A stretch of 64,000 nucleotides of DNA, from assembly GCA_016182905.1 (NCBI GenBank), contig JACPFR010000004.1, forward strand, positions 1 through 64,000. Reading direction: 5' to 3'. The notes below the pieces were generated by a model that was not told the DNA's origin, ran no database searches, and saw nothing but the letters and a program-made list of their open reading frames with translations. This DNA comes from Elusimicrobiota bacterium. Lineage in GTDB: Bacteria; Elusimicrobiota; Elusimicrobia; UBA1565; UBA9628. Every line of letters starts with the position of its first letter. Position 1 is the stretch's first letter. Shown in pieces: positions 1 through 7,671 of the stretch. The position numbers were made by a program, and so were the translations under genes.

Positions 1-1179
1 GAGGAGCGGCTCAAGGCCGAGGCGGCCCTTCGCGAGAGCCAGGCGAAGCTCCTGCAGTCGCAGAAGATGGAGGCCCTGGGCCGGCTGTCCGGCGGCGTGG
101 CCCACGACTTCAACAACATCCTGACGGCCATCACCGGCTACAGCGAGATGGCCCTGCTGAGCCCGAAGCTCGACGACGGCCTGCGGTCCGACATCCGGGA
201 GATACTCAACGCGGCCTTCCGAGCGGCGGCGCTGACGCGCCAGCTCCTGGCCTTCAGCCGGCGCCAGGTCTTCGCGCCCAAGGTCCTCGACCTCAACCGC
301 GTGCTCGCGGAGCTCGACCGGATGCTCCAGCGCATCATCGGCGAGGACATCAAGCTGACCGTCCTTCCGGCCGCGGACCTCGACCACGTGCACGTGGACG
401 CCGACCAGATCGGGCAGGTCATCCTCAACCTCGTCGTCAACGCCCGCGACGCGATGCCCAAGGGCGGAACGCTCGTGCTGAGGACTTCGAACGTCGTCGT
501 CGACGAGAGGGACCTCCGCCATCACCCGGACGTCCGGCCGGGGCGCTTCGTGAAGCTGTCCGTCGAGGACAGCGGGGTCGGGATGGACGCCGCGACGATG
601 TCCCACATGTTCGAGCCGTTCTTCACGACGAAGCCCAAGGGCACGGGCCTGGGCCTGGCCACGGTCTACGGCATCGTCAAGCAGTCGAACGGCTTCATCG
701 AGGTCGACAGCCGGCCCGGCGCCGGCGCCGCCTTCCGGATATGCCTGCCCGCCGTCGACGCCGAGCTCGACGCCGCGCTCAAGCCGGCGCCCGCCGGGTC
801 GACGAAGGGAACGGAGGCCATCCTGGTCGTGGACGACGACCCCGCCGTCCGCCTCATCGCGAAGCGCATCCTGGAGACCCGGGGCTACACGGTCCGCGAG
901 GCCCGCGACGGCGAGGAGGCGCTGAGGATGTGCCGCGACCCCGACAAGCAGCCCAGCCTGGTGCTGACCGACGTCGTCATGACGGGGATGAGCGGCCCGG
1001 AGCTCGCCCGGCGGCTGAAGGCGGCCCGCCCCGGCTGCAGGCTGCTGTTCACCTCGGGCTACGCCGAGGAAAAGATAGCGGAGTCCTCCGCCTCGAGCGG
1101 CCATTTCATCTCCAAGCCGTTCACCGCCGCGGATCTGCTCGAGAAGGTGCGCCAGATCCTCGACGCGCCTCCTCCATGA
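1..1179 (+). CDS. Hybrid histidine kinase-receiver, 5' end outside window
   Basis: The visible 392 codons are open from base 1, so the true start lies upstream; the ATG at 67 is internal. Order seen: coiled linker, HisKA dimerisation helix with phospho-acceptor His in GGVAHDFNN, HATPase_c with the N box ([11 protein letters not shown]), DSGVGM and GTGLGL motifs, then a C-terminal receiver with acidic VVDDD, phospho-acceptor Asp in LTDVVM and Lys in ISKPF. A cytoplasmic hybrid kinase of the GGVAHDFNN class; the paralogue at 5841-7310 suggests an N-terminal receiver upstream. Bases 1-138 are identical to 6237-6374. Input signal is unknown. Confidence 0.9.
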   Translation, partial: EERLKAEAALRESQAKLLQSQKMEALGRLSGGVAHDFNNILTAITGYSEMALLSPKLDDGLRSDIREILNAAFRAAALTRQLLAFSRRQVFAPKVLDLNRVLAELDRMLQRIIGEDIKLTVLPAADLDHVHVDADQIGQVILNLVVNARDAMPKGGTLVLRTSNVVVDERDLRHHPDVRPGRFVKLSVEDSGVGMDAATMSHMFEPFFTTKPKGTGLGLATVYGIVKQSNGFIEVDSRPGAGAAFRICLPAVDAELDAALKPAPAGSTKGTEAILVVDDDPAVRLIAKRILETRGYTVREARDGEEALRMCRDPDKQPSLVLTDVVMTGMSGPELARRLKAARPGCRLLFTSGYAEEKIAESSASSGHFISKPFTAADLLEKVRQILDAPPP

Positions 1180-1211
1180 GCGCGGGTTCTTCGCCTGAAC
1201 GGAGTTGTAAT

Positions 1212-1220
1212 TGGTATAAT
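1212..1220 (+). promoter_or_regulatory. Extended -10 promoter (TGGTATAAT) for leaderless regulator gene
   Basis: TGGTATAAT has a perfect -10 and an extended TGn. It ends 6 nt before the ATG at 1227, so transcription should begin at or beside the start codon. No ribosome-binding site is present. No good -35 is seen, which extended -10 promoters tolerate. Confidence 0.7.
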
Positions 1221-1226
1221 AAACAA

Positions 1227-1913
1227 ATGAACAGGCGAGTGCTCGTCGTCGATGATGAGAGAGAGCAGCGCTGCCTGCTCCGCCGCCTGCTCGAGAAGAA
1301 TGGCCTCGAAGTCACCAGCGCCGCCTCCACCCGAGAGGCGCTTGAGATCGTTCGCGACGCGGCCGCCCGTCCCGCCGTCATCCTGAGCGATATCGCGATG
1401 CCCGGCCTGGACGGCGTCGCGCTCGTCAAGGCCCTCCAAGCGAGCTCGGAGACCGCCGCGATACCCGCGATCCTGATGACCGGGCGAGCCATCCCGAACG
1501 GCATCCTGGAGACCGCCGCCGAGGCGCTGGGTCTCGGGCCGGTCTTCCTCAAGGGCGCCGGGTTCGAATCCCTCCTGCCCCGCGTCGCGGCTCTCCTCCG
1601 GCCGCCGGCCGCGCGCAAACGGAGCATCGTCGTCGATCCTCTCAAGCGGGCGGTCTGGATCGACGAGCACCGGCTATCGGAGCTCCCCGCTCGCCGCTTC
1701 CAGCTGTTCTGCACGCTTCTGCACGCGCGACGCGCGATGAGCCGCGAGGAACTCCTGGACCGCATCTGGGACGGCAACGACAATCTCAATACCGTCGACG
1801 TGACGGTCATGCGCCTGCGCCAGGACTTGAAAGACCTCGCGTTCCTGCGCGTCGACGCCGTTCCCGCCGGCTATCATCTCATCATCGACGACCGGCCGTC
1901 CCGGCCCGACTGA
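1227..1913 (+). CDS. OmpR/PhoB-family response regulator
   Basis: 228 aa. Receiver domain at about residues 5-120, with acidic pocket D9-D10, predicted phospho-acceptor D55 (LSDIAMPG) and K109. A C-terminal winged helix (Trans_reg_C) spans about 140-222, with the recognition-helix region near TVDVTVMRLRQDL. It is a DNA-binding transcription factor of a two-component system. The likely kinase partner is the hybrid kinase immediately upstream, 47 nt away. The start was chosen because a near-perfect extended -10 ends 6 nt before this ATG. It is one of two OmpR-type regulators here and so a candidate for the 11-bp-period operators at 12498, 18869 and 21092. Confidence 0.93.
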   Translation: MNRRVLVVDDEREQRCLLRRLLEKNGLEVTSAASTREALEIVRDAAARPAVILSDIAMPGLDGVALVKALQASSETAAIPAILMTGRAIPNGILETAAEALGLGPVFLKGAGFESLLPRVAALLRPPAARKRSIVVDPLKRAVWIDEHRLSELPARRFQLFCTLLHARRAMSREELLDRIWDGNDNLNTVDVTVMRLRQDLKDLAFLRVDAVPAGYHLIIDDRPSRPD

Positions 1914-1933
1914 GACGTCCTTACAGTCTGTAA

Positions 1934-1962
1934 TCGACAATTCGCGGCGAAATCCCTAGACT
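1934..1962 (+). promoter_or_regulatory. Promoter TCGACA-N17-TAGACT, leaderless start at 1969
   Basis: TCGACA (1934-1939) resembles the -35 consensus, followed by a 17-bp spacer and TAGACT (1957-1962). The -10 ends 6 nt before the ATG at 1969, placing the start site on the start codon. Confidence 0.65.
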
Positions 1963-1968
1963 CGCGCC

Positions 1969-3144
1969 ATGCCCATGTCGAAATCGTCGTCGCGAGGTCT
2001 CGCCGCGGCCGCCGCGTTCGCCGTCCTATCCAGCCCGTCCGCGCGGGCGAAGGTGATCTTCACGGGCTACGGCGACATCCAAGCCACGACCCAGTCCCGC
2101 TTCAAGATCGACGGCCCCCCATCCGTGCTCAACTCCTTCAACTTAGGCTCGGGCCGCCTCGAAAGCCGCGGCATGACCATCGACGCCATCGGCCTGTTCG
2201 CGACGACGAGCATAGCCGAGGATACGCAAGTGCTGATGGACGTCACCTACCGCGACGTCGGCGTCAACACGCGGACGATCCGCATCCAGTACGCCTATAT
2301 CGAGCACTTCGCGTACGGCTCCCGTTTCCAGGCGGGAAAAATCACTTTGCCTTTCGGCTGGTACAACCAGAACCGCTTCTACGGCTTCCAACGCGCCTCG
2401 ATCACGGGCCCCGTGTTCCAGAGCGGCATCCTGGGGCTGCCCATGTCGGATATCGGCGTCTCGGCGAAGCGGACGGTGGACCTCGGGGGCTTCGCGCTGA
2501 CGGCGGACGTCTACGCGGTCAACGGCTACAGCACGGTGCCGGGCTCAACCGCGAGCTTCCGCAACGCCGGCCTGCCCGGCGGCCTGACGATCGCCAACAA
2601 CATCGGCAGCCGCGACGCCAACCACCGCATCGCCCTGGGCGGCCGCGTCGACGTCGCGCCCGAGGCGCTCTCGGAGACGAGCGCCGGCGTGTCGTACTAC
2701 CGCGGCGAATGGGGCGCGGGCGACGCGCGCCTGCTGCAGATGGCCGGGGCGCATGCGCGCGCGCGATTGGCCGGCTTCGATCTCAACGGCGAGTATCTCT
2801 ATATGCGCGTGCGCGCGGACGAGGGCCTGGTAAGCAACTTCGGCTCCAAGAACTGGCGCACCGACGGGTTCTTCATCAAGGCGGACTACACGAAGCTGAC
2901 GGCGTTCCGCAAGCCGCTGACCGTATGGGCCCGCTTCGAGGACTATTTCACCCACGGAGACGACGCGGGCCGGGGCCGCGAGGCGCTATGGGCGGCCGCC
3001 GCGGGAGCGGCCGTACGGGTCCGGGACGGGGTCGTCCTCAAGGCCGAGGCGAGCGACCTCTACTACAAGCTGCCGTACCAGGGCCTCGGCGATCTCAAGC
3101 TCAGCGGCTACTCTCTCCTGCTCGGGTTGACCGTCACTTACTGA
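1969..3144 (+). CDS. Outer-membrane beta-barrel (porin-like) protein
   Basis: 391 aa with a Sec signal peptide ending near residue 27 (SARA). The mature protein has alternating hydrophobic/aromatic strands and ends in a C-terminal aromatic (LLGLTVTY), a typical outer-membrane barrel signature. The FTGYGDIQ start and the repeated strand-turn pattern suggest a DcaP-like or phosphate-porin-like barrel, but the substrate cannot be read. It is first in a run ending at 7310; its TGA overlaps the next ATG (TGATG). Placed with a binding protein and a kinase, it may admit the signal molecule sensed by this module. Confidence 0.75.
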   Translation: MPMSKSSSRGLAAAAAFAVLSSPSARAKVIFTGYGDIQATTQSRFKIDGPPSVLNSFNLGSGRLESRGMTIDAIGLFATTSIAEDTQVLMDVTYRDVGVNTRTIRIQYAYIEHFAYGSRFQAGKITLPFGWYNQNRFYGFQRASITGPVFQSGILGLPMSDIGVSAKRTVDLGGFALTADVYAVNGYSTVPGSTASFRNAGLPGGLTIANNIGSRDANHRIALGGRVDVAPEALSETSAGVSYYRGEWGAGDARLLQMAGAHARARLAGFDLNGEYLYMRVRADEGLVSNFGSKNWRTDGFFIKADYTKLTAFRKPLTVWARFEDYFTHGDDAGRGREALWAAAAGAAVRVRDGVVLKAEASDLYYKLPYQGLGDLKLSGYSLLLGLTVTY

Positions 3145-4046
3145 TGATGACGACCGAAGCCCTCGCGCTGCTGCTGTCGTGCCTGACGCCCCCGTCCTCG
3201 GCCGCCGCGCCCGCGCCGCGCGCGGTGACGGTCGTGGTGGGCCGCGCCGACGCGCCGCTGCTCCGGAAGCTGACGGCCGCCGCGCGCGGGCGCGCCGCCC
3301 TCTCCGTCCACTCGCTGAAGCCGAACGAGTCGGCCGACCCGATCGAGAAAGGCAGGCTCCTGGCCTCGCTCGCGTCGATGGACTTGATCGTCGCCGTGGG
3401 AGACGAGGCGACCGCGTTCGTGACCCGCGAGCTCGAGGACGCGCCGGTATACTTCGTCGGCGCCGGCCTGGTCCCGGGAGAGCGCCTCTCCTCTCCCTCG
3501 GTCTCGGGGTTGTTCTCGTACAGCGTCGAGAGCCTGCTCGACGCGGTCGAAGCCATGCTGCCCGGGACGCTCGGCCTCGCCTACACCCCGGGCTACGAGC
3601 CCGTCGCCGCCTGGATACGCAAAGGGGCCGCGGAGCGCGGGCTGCCGTTGTCCGAGAGGAGGATCGCGAGCCTCAAGGAACTGGCGCCGGCCGTGCGCGA
3701 CCTCCTCGAGACCTCACGGGCGATCTGGGTCGTCGGGGACCCCATGCTCGTGCGCGGCGCCGGCTTCGAGTTCCTGCGCGAGCGGAGCCTCTCGCGCGGC
3801 GTGCCGATGATCGCCAACGGCCCCTGGGAGGTGCGGCAGGGCGCGCTGCTGGCCTTCGAGCCCGAGGCCGTCGGCCTCAGCTCCCGCGCCGCCGAGATGC
3901 TCGGCTCGATCCTCGACGGAGAGCTCGCGCCGGAGGAACGGCTGCAGTCCGCCCCGCGGGAAGGGGCGCTGCTGCTCAACGGGGCGCTCGTCGACAAATG
4001 GAACATCTCCCCGCCCGCGGGCAGGCCATGGCGGCTGCTGCGCTGA
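3144..4046 (+). CDS. Periplasmic ABC-type substrate-binding protein (ABC_sub_bind-like)
   Basis: 300 aa with a short signal peptide ending near SSAAA (about residue 22). It resembles the PF04392 (TrpX/YtfQ-like) binding-protein family: a Rossmann-like first lobe and the second-lobe motif of a 'G-DPML/IANG' type. A second family member lies at 9553-10434 in a similar setting. No permease or ATPase gene is nearby, and the next gene is a membrane histidine kinase, so a role as a periplasmic ligand sensor is inferred rather than transport. The start ATG overlaps the upstream TGA. The 3' end overlaps the kinase gene by 19 nt. Confidence 0.7.
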   Translation: MMTTEALALLLSCLTPPSSAAAPAPRAVTVVVGRADAPLLRKLTAAARGRAALSVHSLKPNESADPIEKGRLLASLASMDLIVAVGDEATAFVTRELEDAPVYFVGAGLVPGERLSSPSVSGLFSYSVESLLDAVEAMLPGTLGLAYTPGYEPVAAWIRKGAAERGLPLSERRIASLKELAPAVRDLLETSRAIWVVGDPMLVRGAGFEFLRERSLSRGVPMIANGPWEVRQGALLAFEPEAVGLSSRAAEMLGSILDGELAPEERLQSAPREGALLLNGALVDKWNISPPAGRPWRLLR

Positions 4047-5410
4047 TCCTGAGCGTCCGGGCCCGGGTCGCCGCGGCCGTGGACGCGGCGACTTCCTCCC
4101 TGCTCCACTACGATCTCAGCCGCACGGACGTCGTCAAATGGGTCTATTTCGCCCGCCAGGTGTTCGTGGTCATCCTCCTGTCGGTCGTGACGATCGCCGG
4201 TCTCTCCGCCTTCATGTCCACCAAGCAGGCGGAGGGGCTGCTCAAGGATTCGCTCAGGAGCGAGGCGCGGACGCTCGCGGAGGCGACGGCCCGCGGCGCC
4301 CTCGTGCCCATGATCTTGGAGGACGAGCGGTCGCTCGCCGCGCTCGTGGACTCGAGCCGGACGGTCACGCATATCGGGAGCCTCCGGATCCGCGACGCCG
4401 CCGGCCGTGTCCGGCGCGAATTCCGCCCGGAACGCCCCGAGACTCCCGTCCTCCTGGTCGAAGTCCCCATAGTGCCGGTCGTGGAGGCCGACACGGCGCG
4501 AACGCCTTCCATGGCGGCGCCCATCGGCTTCGTCGAGGTGGGCATGCGCACGGAGTGGATCGACGCCAAGTCGCGGACCATCGCCCTGACGAACGTCGCC
4601 GTCAGCGGACTCCTCGCCGCCGTCGTTGCGCTCGTCGGGATGCTGGTGACCAGAAACCTCGTGGAGCGCACGCGGGAACTGGTCGGCGAGGCGAGGCTGG
4701 TCGACGAGGTCAAGCGCGTGAACACCGAGCTGGAGACCTTCTCCTACTCCGTCGCGCACGACCTTCGGGCGCCGCTCCGGTCCATCGACGGCTTCAGCCA
4801 GGCCGTCCTGGAGGACTGCGCCGGCAAGTTGGACGCCCAGAGCGCGGAGAACCTCGGCCGCGTGCGCGCGGCCAGCCGACGCATGGCGCAGCTCATCGAC
4901 GACATCCTCGAGCTTTCCCGCGTCTCGCGCGTCGAGATGCGCCGCGAGCGCGTGGACTTGAGCGCCATGGCGCGGTCGATCGCGGATGAACTCCAAGACG
5001 GCGACCGCACGCGCCGCGCCGAGATGTCGGTCGCGCCCGGCCTCACCGTGGAAGGCGACGCCCGGCTCCTGCGCCTCGTCCTGCAGAATCTCCTCGACAA
5101 CGCCTGGAAATTCACCTCCAGGACGGACCTCGCCCGCATCGAGGTCGCCGGCTTCCGGCAGGCGGACGGGACCCCGGTCTTTTACGTGCGCGACAACGGG
5201 GCCGGCTTCGATCCCGCTTACGCCCACAAGCTCTTCGGCACCTTCCAACGCCTTCACAGCGAGGCCGAGTACCCCGGCACCGGAGTGGGCCTCTCGACCG
5301 TGCAGCGCATCATCCACCGCCACCGCGGACGAGTGTGGGCGGAAGCCTCTCCAGGACGCGGTGCGACGTTCTATTTCACGATTCCAATGACGCCCGGGAG
5401 GACCGCATGA
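4028..5410 (+). CDS. Membrane sensor histidine kinase (phytochrome-type HisKA)
   Basis: 460 aa. TM1 at about 42-62, a roughly 120-residue periplasmic domain resembling CHASE8, TM2 at about 188-208, then HisKA with H244 in SVAHDLRAPL and HATPase_c with NLLDNAWKF, DNGAGF and GTGVGLSTV. Autophosphorylates in response to a periplasmic cue. The kinase core resembles those paired with Rcp1-type receivers, and the next gene is such a receiver, overlapping by 4 nt (ATGA). The start at 4028 lies inside the end of the binding-protein gene; the reading frame before it is not coding. No HAMP domain is evident. Confidence 0.9.
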   Translation: MAAAALILSVRARVAAAVDAATSSLLHYDLSRTDVVKWVYFARQVFVVILLSVVTIAGLSAFMSTKQAEGLLKDSLRSEARTLAEATARGALVPMILEDERSLAALVDSSRTVTHIGSLRIRDAAGRVRREFRPERPETPVLLVEVPIVPVVEADTARTPSMAAPIGFVEVGMRTEWIDAKSRTIALTNVAVSGLLAAVVALVGMLVTRNLVERTRELVGEARLVDEVKRVNTELETFSYSVAHDLRAPLRSIDGFSQAVLEDCAGKLDAQSAENLGRVRAASRRMAQLIDDILELSRVSRVEMRRERVDLSAMARSIADELQDGDRTRRAEMSVAPGLTVEGDARLLRLVLQNLLDNAWKFTSRTDLARIEVAGFRQADGTPVFYVRDNGAGFDPAYAHKLFGTFQRLHSEAEYPGTGVGLSTVQRIIHRHRGRVWAEASPGRGATFYFTIPMTPGRTA

Positions 5411-5844
5411 GCGACGCTGAATTCATTCTCCTCATCGAGGACAATCTGGACGACGAGGCCCTCACCTTGCGGGCCCTAAGGAAGAACAACATCGCCAACA
5501 AGATCGTCACGGCCCGGGACGGCGCCCTGGCTCTCGAACTGCTGCTGGGACCGGACGCGAAGGGCCCGCCGGCACTCGTGCTCCTCGACCTCAAGCTGCC
5601 CAAGGTCGACGGCCTGGAGGTTCTGCGGCGCATCCGGGCCGACGAGCGCACGGCGCTGGTTCCCGTCGTGATCCTGACCTCCTCGAAAGAACAGCAGGAT
5701 CTGATCGCCGGCTACAAGCTGGGGGCCAACAGCTACATCCGCAAGCCCGTGGACTTCAACCAGTTCGTCGAGGCCGTGAGGCAATTGGGACTGTACTGGC
5801 TCGTCCTCAACGAGGCCGCGCCGAGGCTGGACGACCGCCCGTGA
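5407..5844 (+). CDS. Rcp1-like single-domain response regulator
   Basis: 145 aa, one receiver domain of the larger Rcp1 type. E11-D12 form the acidic pocket, D61 (LLDLKLPKVDG) is the predicted phosphorylation site and K113 (IRKPVDF) the conserved lysine. No output domain, so it acts by phosphotransfer or protein contact. It overlaps the kinase before it (ATGA) and the hybrid kinase after it (GTGA), suggesting a coupled operon: kinase to receiver to hybrid kinase relay. Partner assignment is inferred from position. Confidence 0.92.
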   Translation: MSDAEFILLIEDNLDDEALTLRALRKNNIANKIVTARDGALALELLLGPDAKGPPALVLLDLKLPKVDGLEVLRRIRADERTALVPVVILTSSKEQQDLIAGYKLGANSYIRKPVDFNQFVEAVRQLGLYWLVLNEAAPRLDDRP

Positions 5845-7310
5845 CGCCGACCGGCGAGGAAGGAGGACTGCGCATCCTGATGCTCGAGGACGATCCGGGC
5901 GACGCCGCGCTGATCCGGCGCGCGCTCGCCCGGACGGCCGCGACGGCGTCCACGCGCTGGGCGCGGACGCGCGCGGAGTTCATCGAGGCGCTCGAGAACT
6001 TCTCCCCCCACCTCGTCCTCTCGGACTACAAGCTTCCCGTCTTCGACGGGCTCTCCGCCCTGGCTCTCGTCCGGGAAAAGACGCCGGACATCCCGTTCAT
6101 CCTGGTCTCAGGGACGATCGGAGAGGATGCGGCGGTCGAGGCGCTCAAGCGCGGCGCCACGGACTATGTGCTCAAGAACCATCTCGAGCGGCTCGAACTC
6201 GTGCTGAACCGGGCGCTGCGGGAGCGGCGCGAGCGGGAGGAGCGGCTCAAGGCCGAGGCGGCCCTTCGCGAGAGCCAGGCGAAGCTCCTGCAGTCGCAGA
6301 AGATGGAGGCCCTGGGCCGGCTGTCCGGCGGCGTGGCCCACGACTTCAACAACATCCTGACGGCCATCACCGGCCTCCTGACCTTCAGCCGGCGCCAGGT
6401 CTTCGCGCCCAAGGTCCTGGACCTCAACCGCGTCCTCGCGGAGCTCGACCGGATGCTCCAGCGCATCATCGGCGAGGACATCAAGCTGACCATCGTCCCG
6501 GCCGGGGACCTCGCTCACGTGCGCGTCGACGTCGACCAGATCGGGCAGGTCATCCTCAACCTCGTCGTCAACGCCCGCGACGCGATGCCCCAGGGCGGGA
6601 CGATCGTCCTGGACACGGCCAACGTAGAGCTCGACGAAACGGCCCTATCGGCGCAGCCCGACGTCCGCCCGGGCCGCTTCGTGAGGCTGTCCGTCCGGGA
6701 CTCCGGCGCGGGCATGGACGCCGGGACGCTCTCGAGGCTCTTCGAGCCGTTCTTCACCACGAAGAGCAAGGGCACGGGCCTGGGCCTGGCCACGGTTTAC
6801 GGCATCGTCAAGCAGTCGAACGGCTTCATCGAGGTCGACAGCCGGCCCGGCGCCGGCGCCGTCTTTCGGGTCTACCTTCCCGCCGTCGAAGGCGCGGCCG
6901 AGCAGGTCCTCAGGCCTCCCGCGCCGGGGTCGCTGCGCGGCGACGAGACCGTCCTCGTGGTCGACGACGACGCGGCGGTCGCGCTCATCGCGCGCCGCAT
7001 CCTGGAGAGCCACGGCTACGCGGTCGTCGTGGCCCGCGGCGGCGAGGAGGCCCTGCGCCTCTACGGCGACCCCGGGAAGCCCCTCGACTTGATCGTGACC
7101 GACGTCGTCATGACGGCGATGAGCGGCCCGGAGCTCGCGCGCCGGCTGAAGGCGGCCCGCCCCGGCTGCAGGCTGCTGTTCACCTCGGGCTACGCCGAGG
7201 AAAAGACAGAGGAATCCTCCGCCTCGAGCGGCCATTTCATCTCCAAGCCGTTCACCGCCGCGGATCTGCTCGTGAAGGTGCGACAGATCCTCGACGCGCC
7301 TCCTCCGTGA
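5841..7310 (+). CDS. Receiver-kinase-receiver hybrid with shortened HisKA domain
   Basis: 489 aa, GTG start overlapping the previous TGA (GTGA). Receiver 1 at about 10-128 (D62), coiled linker, HisKA with H167 in GGVAHDFNN, HATPase_c ([16 protein letters not shown]), receiver 2 at about 365-485 with ISKPF lysine. Compared with the paralogue at 1-1179, 35 residues are missing after ITG (the equivalent of bases 139-243), removing the end of dimerisation helix 1, the turn and most of helix 2. Autokinase activity may therefore be impaired; the receivers look intact. Its 3' end overlaps the opposite-strand receiver gene by 59 nt. Confidence 0.9.
   Translation: MTPTGEEGGLRILMLEDDPGDAALIRRALARTAATASTRWARTRAEFIEALENFSPHLVLSDYKLPVFDGLSALALVREKTPDIPFILVSGTIGEDAAVEALKRGATDYVLKNHLERLELVLNRALRERREREERLKAEAALRESQAKLLQSQKMEALGRLSGGVAHDFNNILTAITGLLTFSRRQVFAPKVLDLNRVLAELDRMLQRIIGEDIKLTIVPAGDLAHVRVDVDQIGQVILNLVVNARDAMPQGGTIVLDTANVELDETALSAQPDVRPGRFVRLSVRDSGAGMDAGTLSRLFEPFFTTKSKGTGLGLATVYGIVKQSNGFIEVDSRPGAGAVFRVYLPAVEGAAEQVLRPPAPGSLRGDETVLVVDDDAAVALIARRILESHGYAVVVARGGEEALRLYGDPGKPLDLIVTDVVMTAMSGPELARRLKAARPGCRLLFTSGYAEEKTEESSASSGHFISKPFTAADLLVKVRQILDAPPP
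6237..6374 (+). repeat. 138-bp segment identical to bases 1-138
   Basis: Base-by-base comparison shows identity between 1-138 and 6237-6374, covering the coiled linker and the phospho-acceptor helix of the two hybrid kinases. Strong but imperfect similarity continues afterwards (244 onward against 6375 onward). This indicates recent duplication or gene conversion. Confidence 0.9.
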
Positions 7311-7671
7311 GCGTCTCTCGTATGCGCGCGGCGAGGAGGCGGACGTCGAACGGCTTGAGGAGGAAATCGACCGCCCCCCGCCGCATGGCGAGAACGGCCA
7401 TCTCGACCGTCCCGAAGCCGGTCATCACGATCGCCGGCGTCCGCGGCCGCGTCCCGGCGGCGGCCTCCAGGACGTCGTAGCCTCCCTGGCGCGGCATCGT
7501 GACATCCGTGACCACGAGGTCGATGCCTCCCTCCGAGAGGAGCTCCGCGGCCTCCCGGCCGTCGCGCGCCACGACGACGACGAACTCGGATCCGCCGAAG
7601 GTCCAGCGGAGCATGTCGCGCATGCCCGCCTCGTCGTCCACGATGAGAACGACCTTCCTCGATTCACCCAT
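7252..7671 (-). CDS. Single-domain response regulator (NtrC-type receiver)
   Basis: 139 aa. V11-D12-D13 acidic pocket, predicted phospho-acceptor D56 (VVTDVTMP) and K106 (FLLKPFD). No output domain. The start overlaps the end of the kinase gene at 7664 by 8 nt, so the two are co-translated partners and this is probably the cognate receiver. The last 59 nt overlap the convergent hybrid kinase gene ending at 7310; the receiver fold is complete before the overlap, so only an Arg-rich tail is affected. Confidence 0.88.
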   Translation of the reverse strand: MGESRKVVLIVDDEAGMRDMLRWTFGGSEFVVVVARDGREAAELLSEGGIDLVVTDVTMPRQGGYDVLEAAAGTRPRTPAIVMTGFGTVEMAVLAMRRGAVDFLLKPFDVRLLAARIRETLTEEARRGSVAPSRADPRR

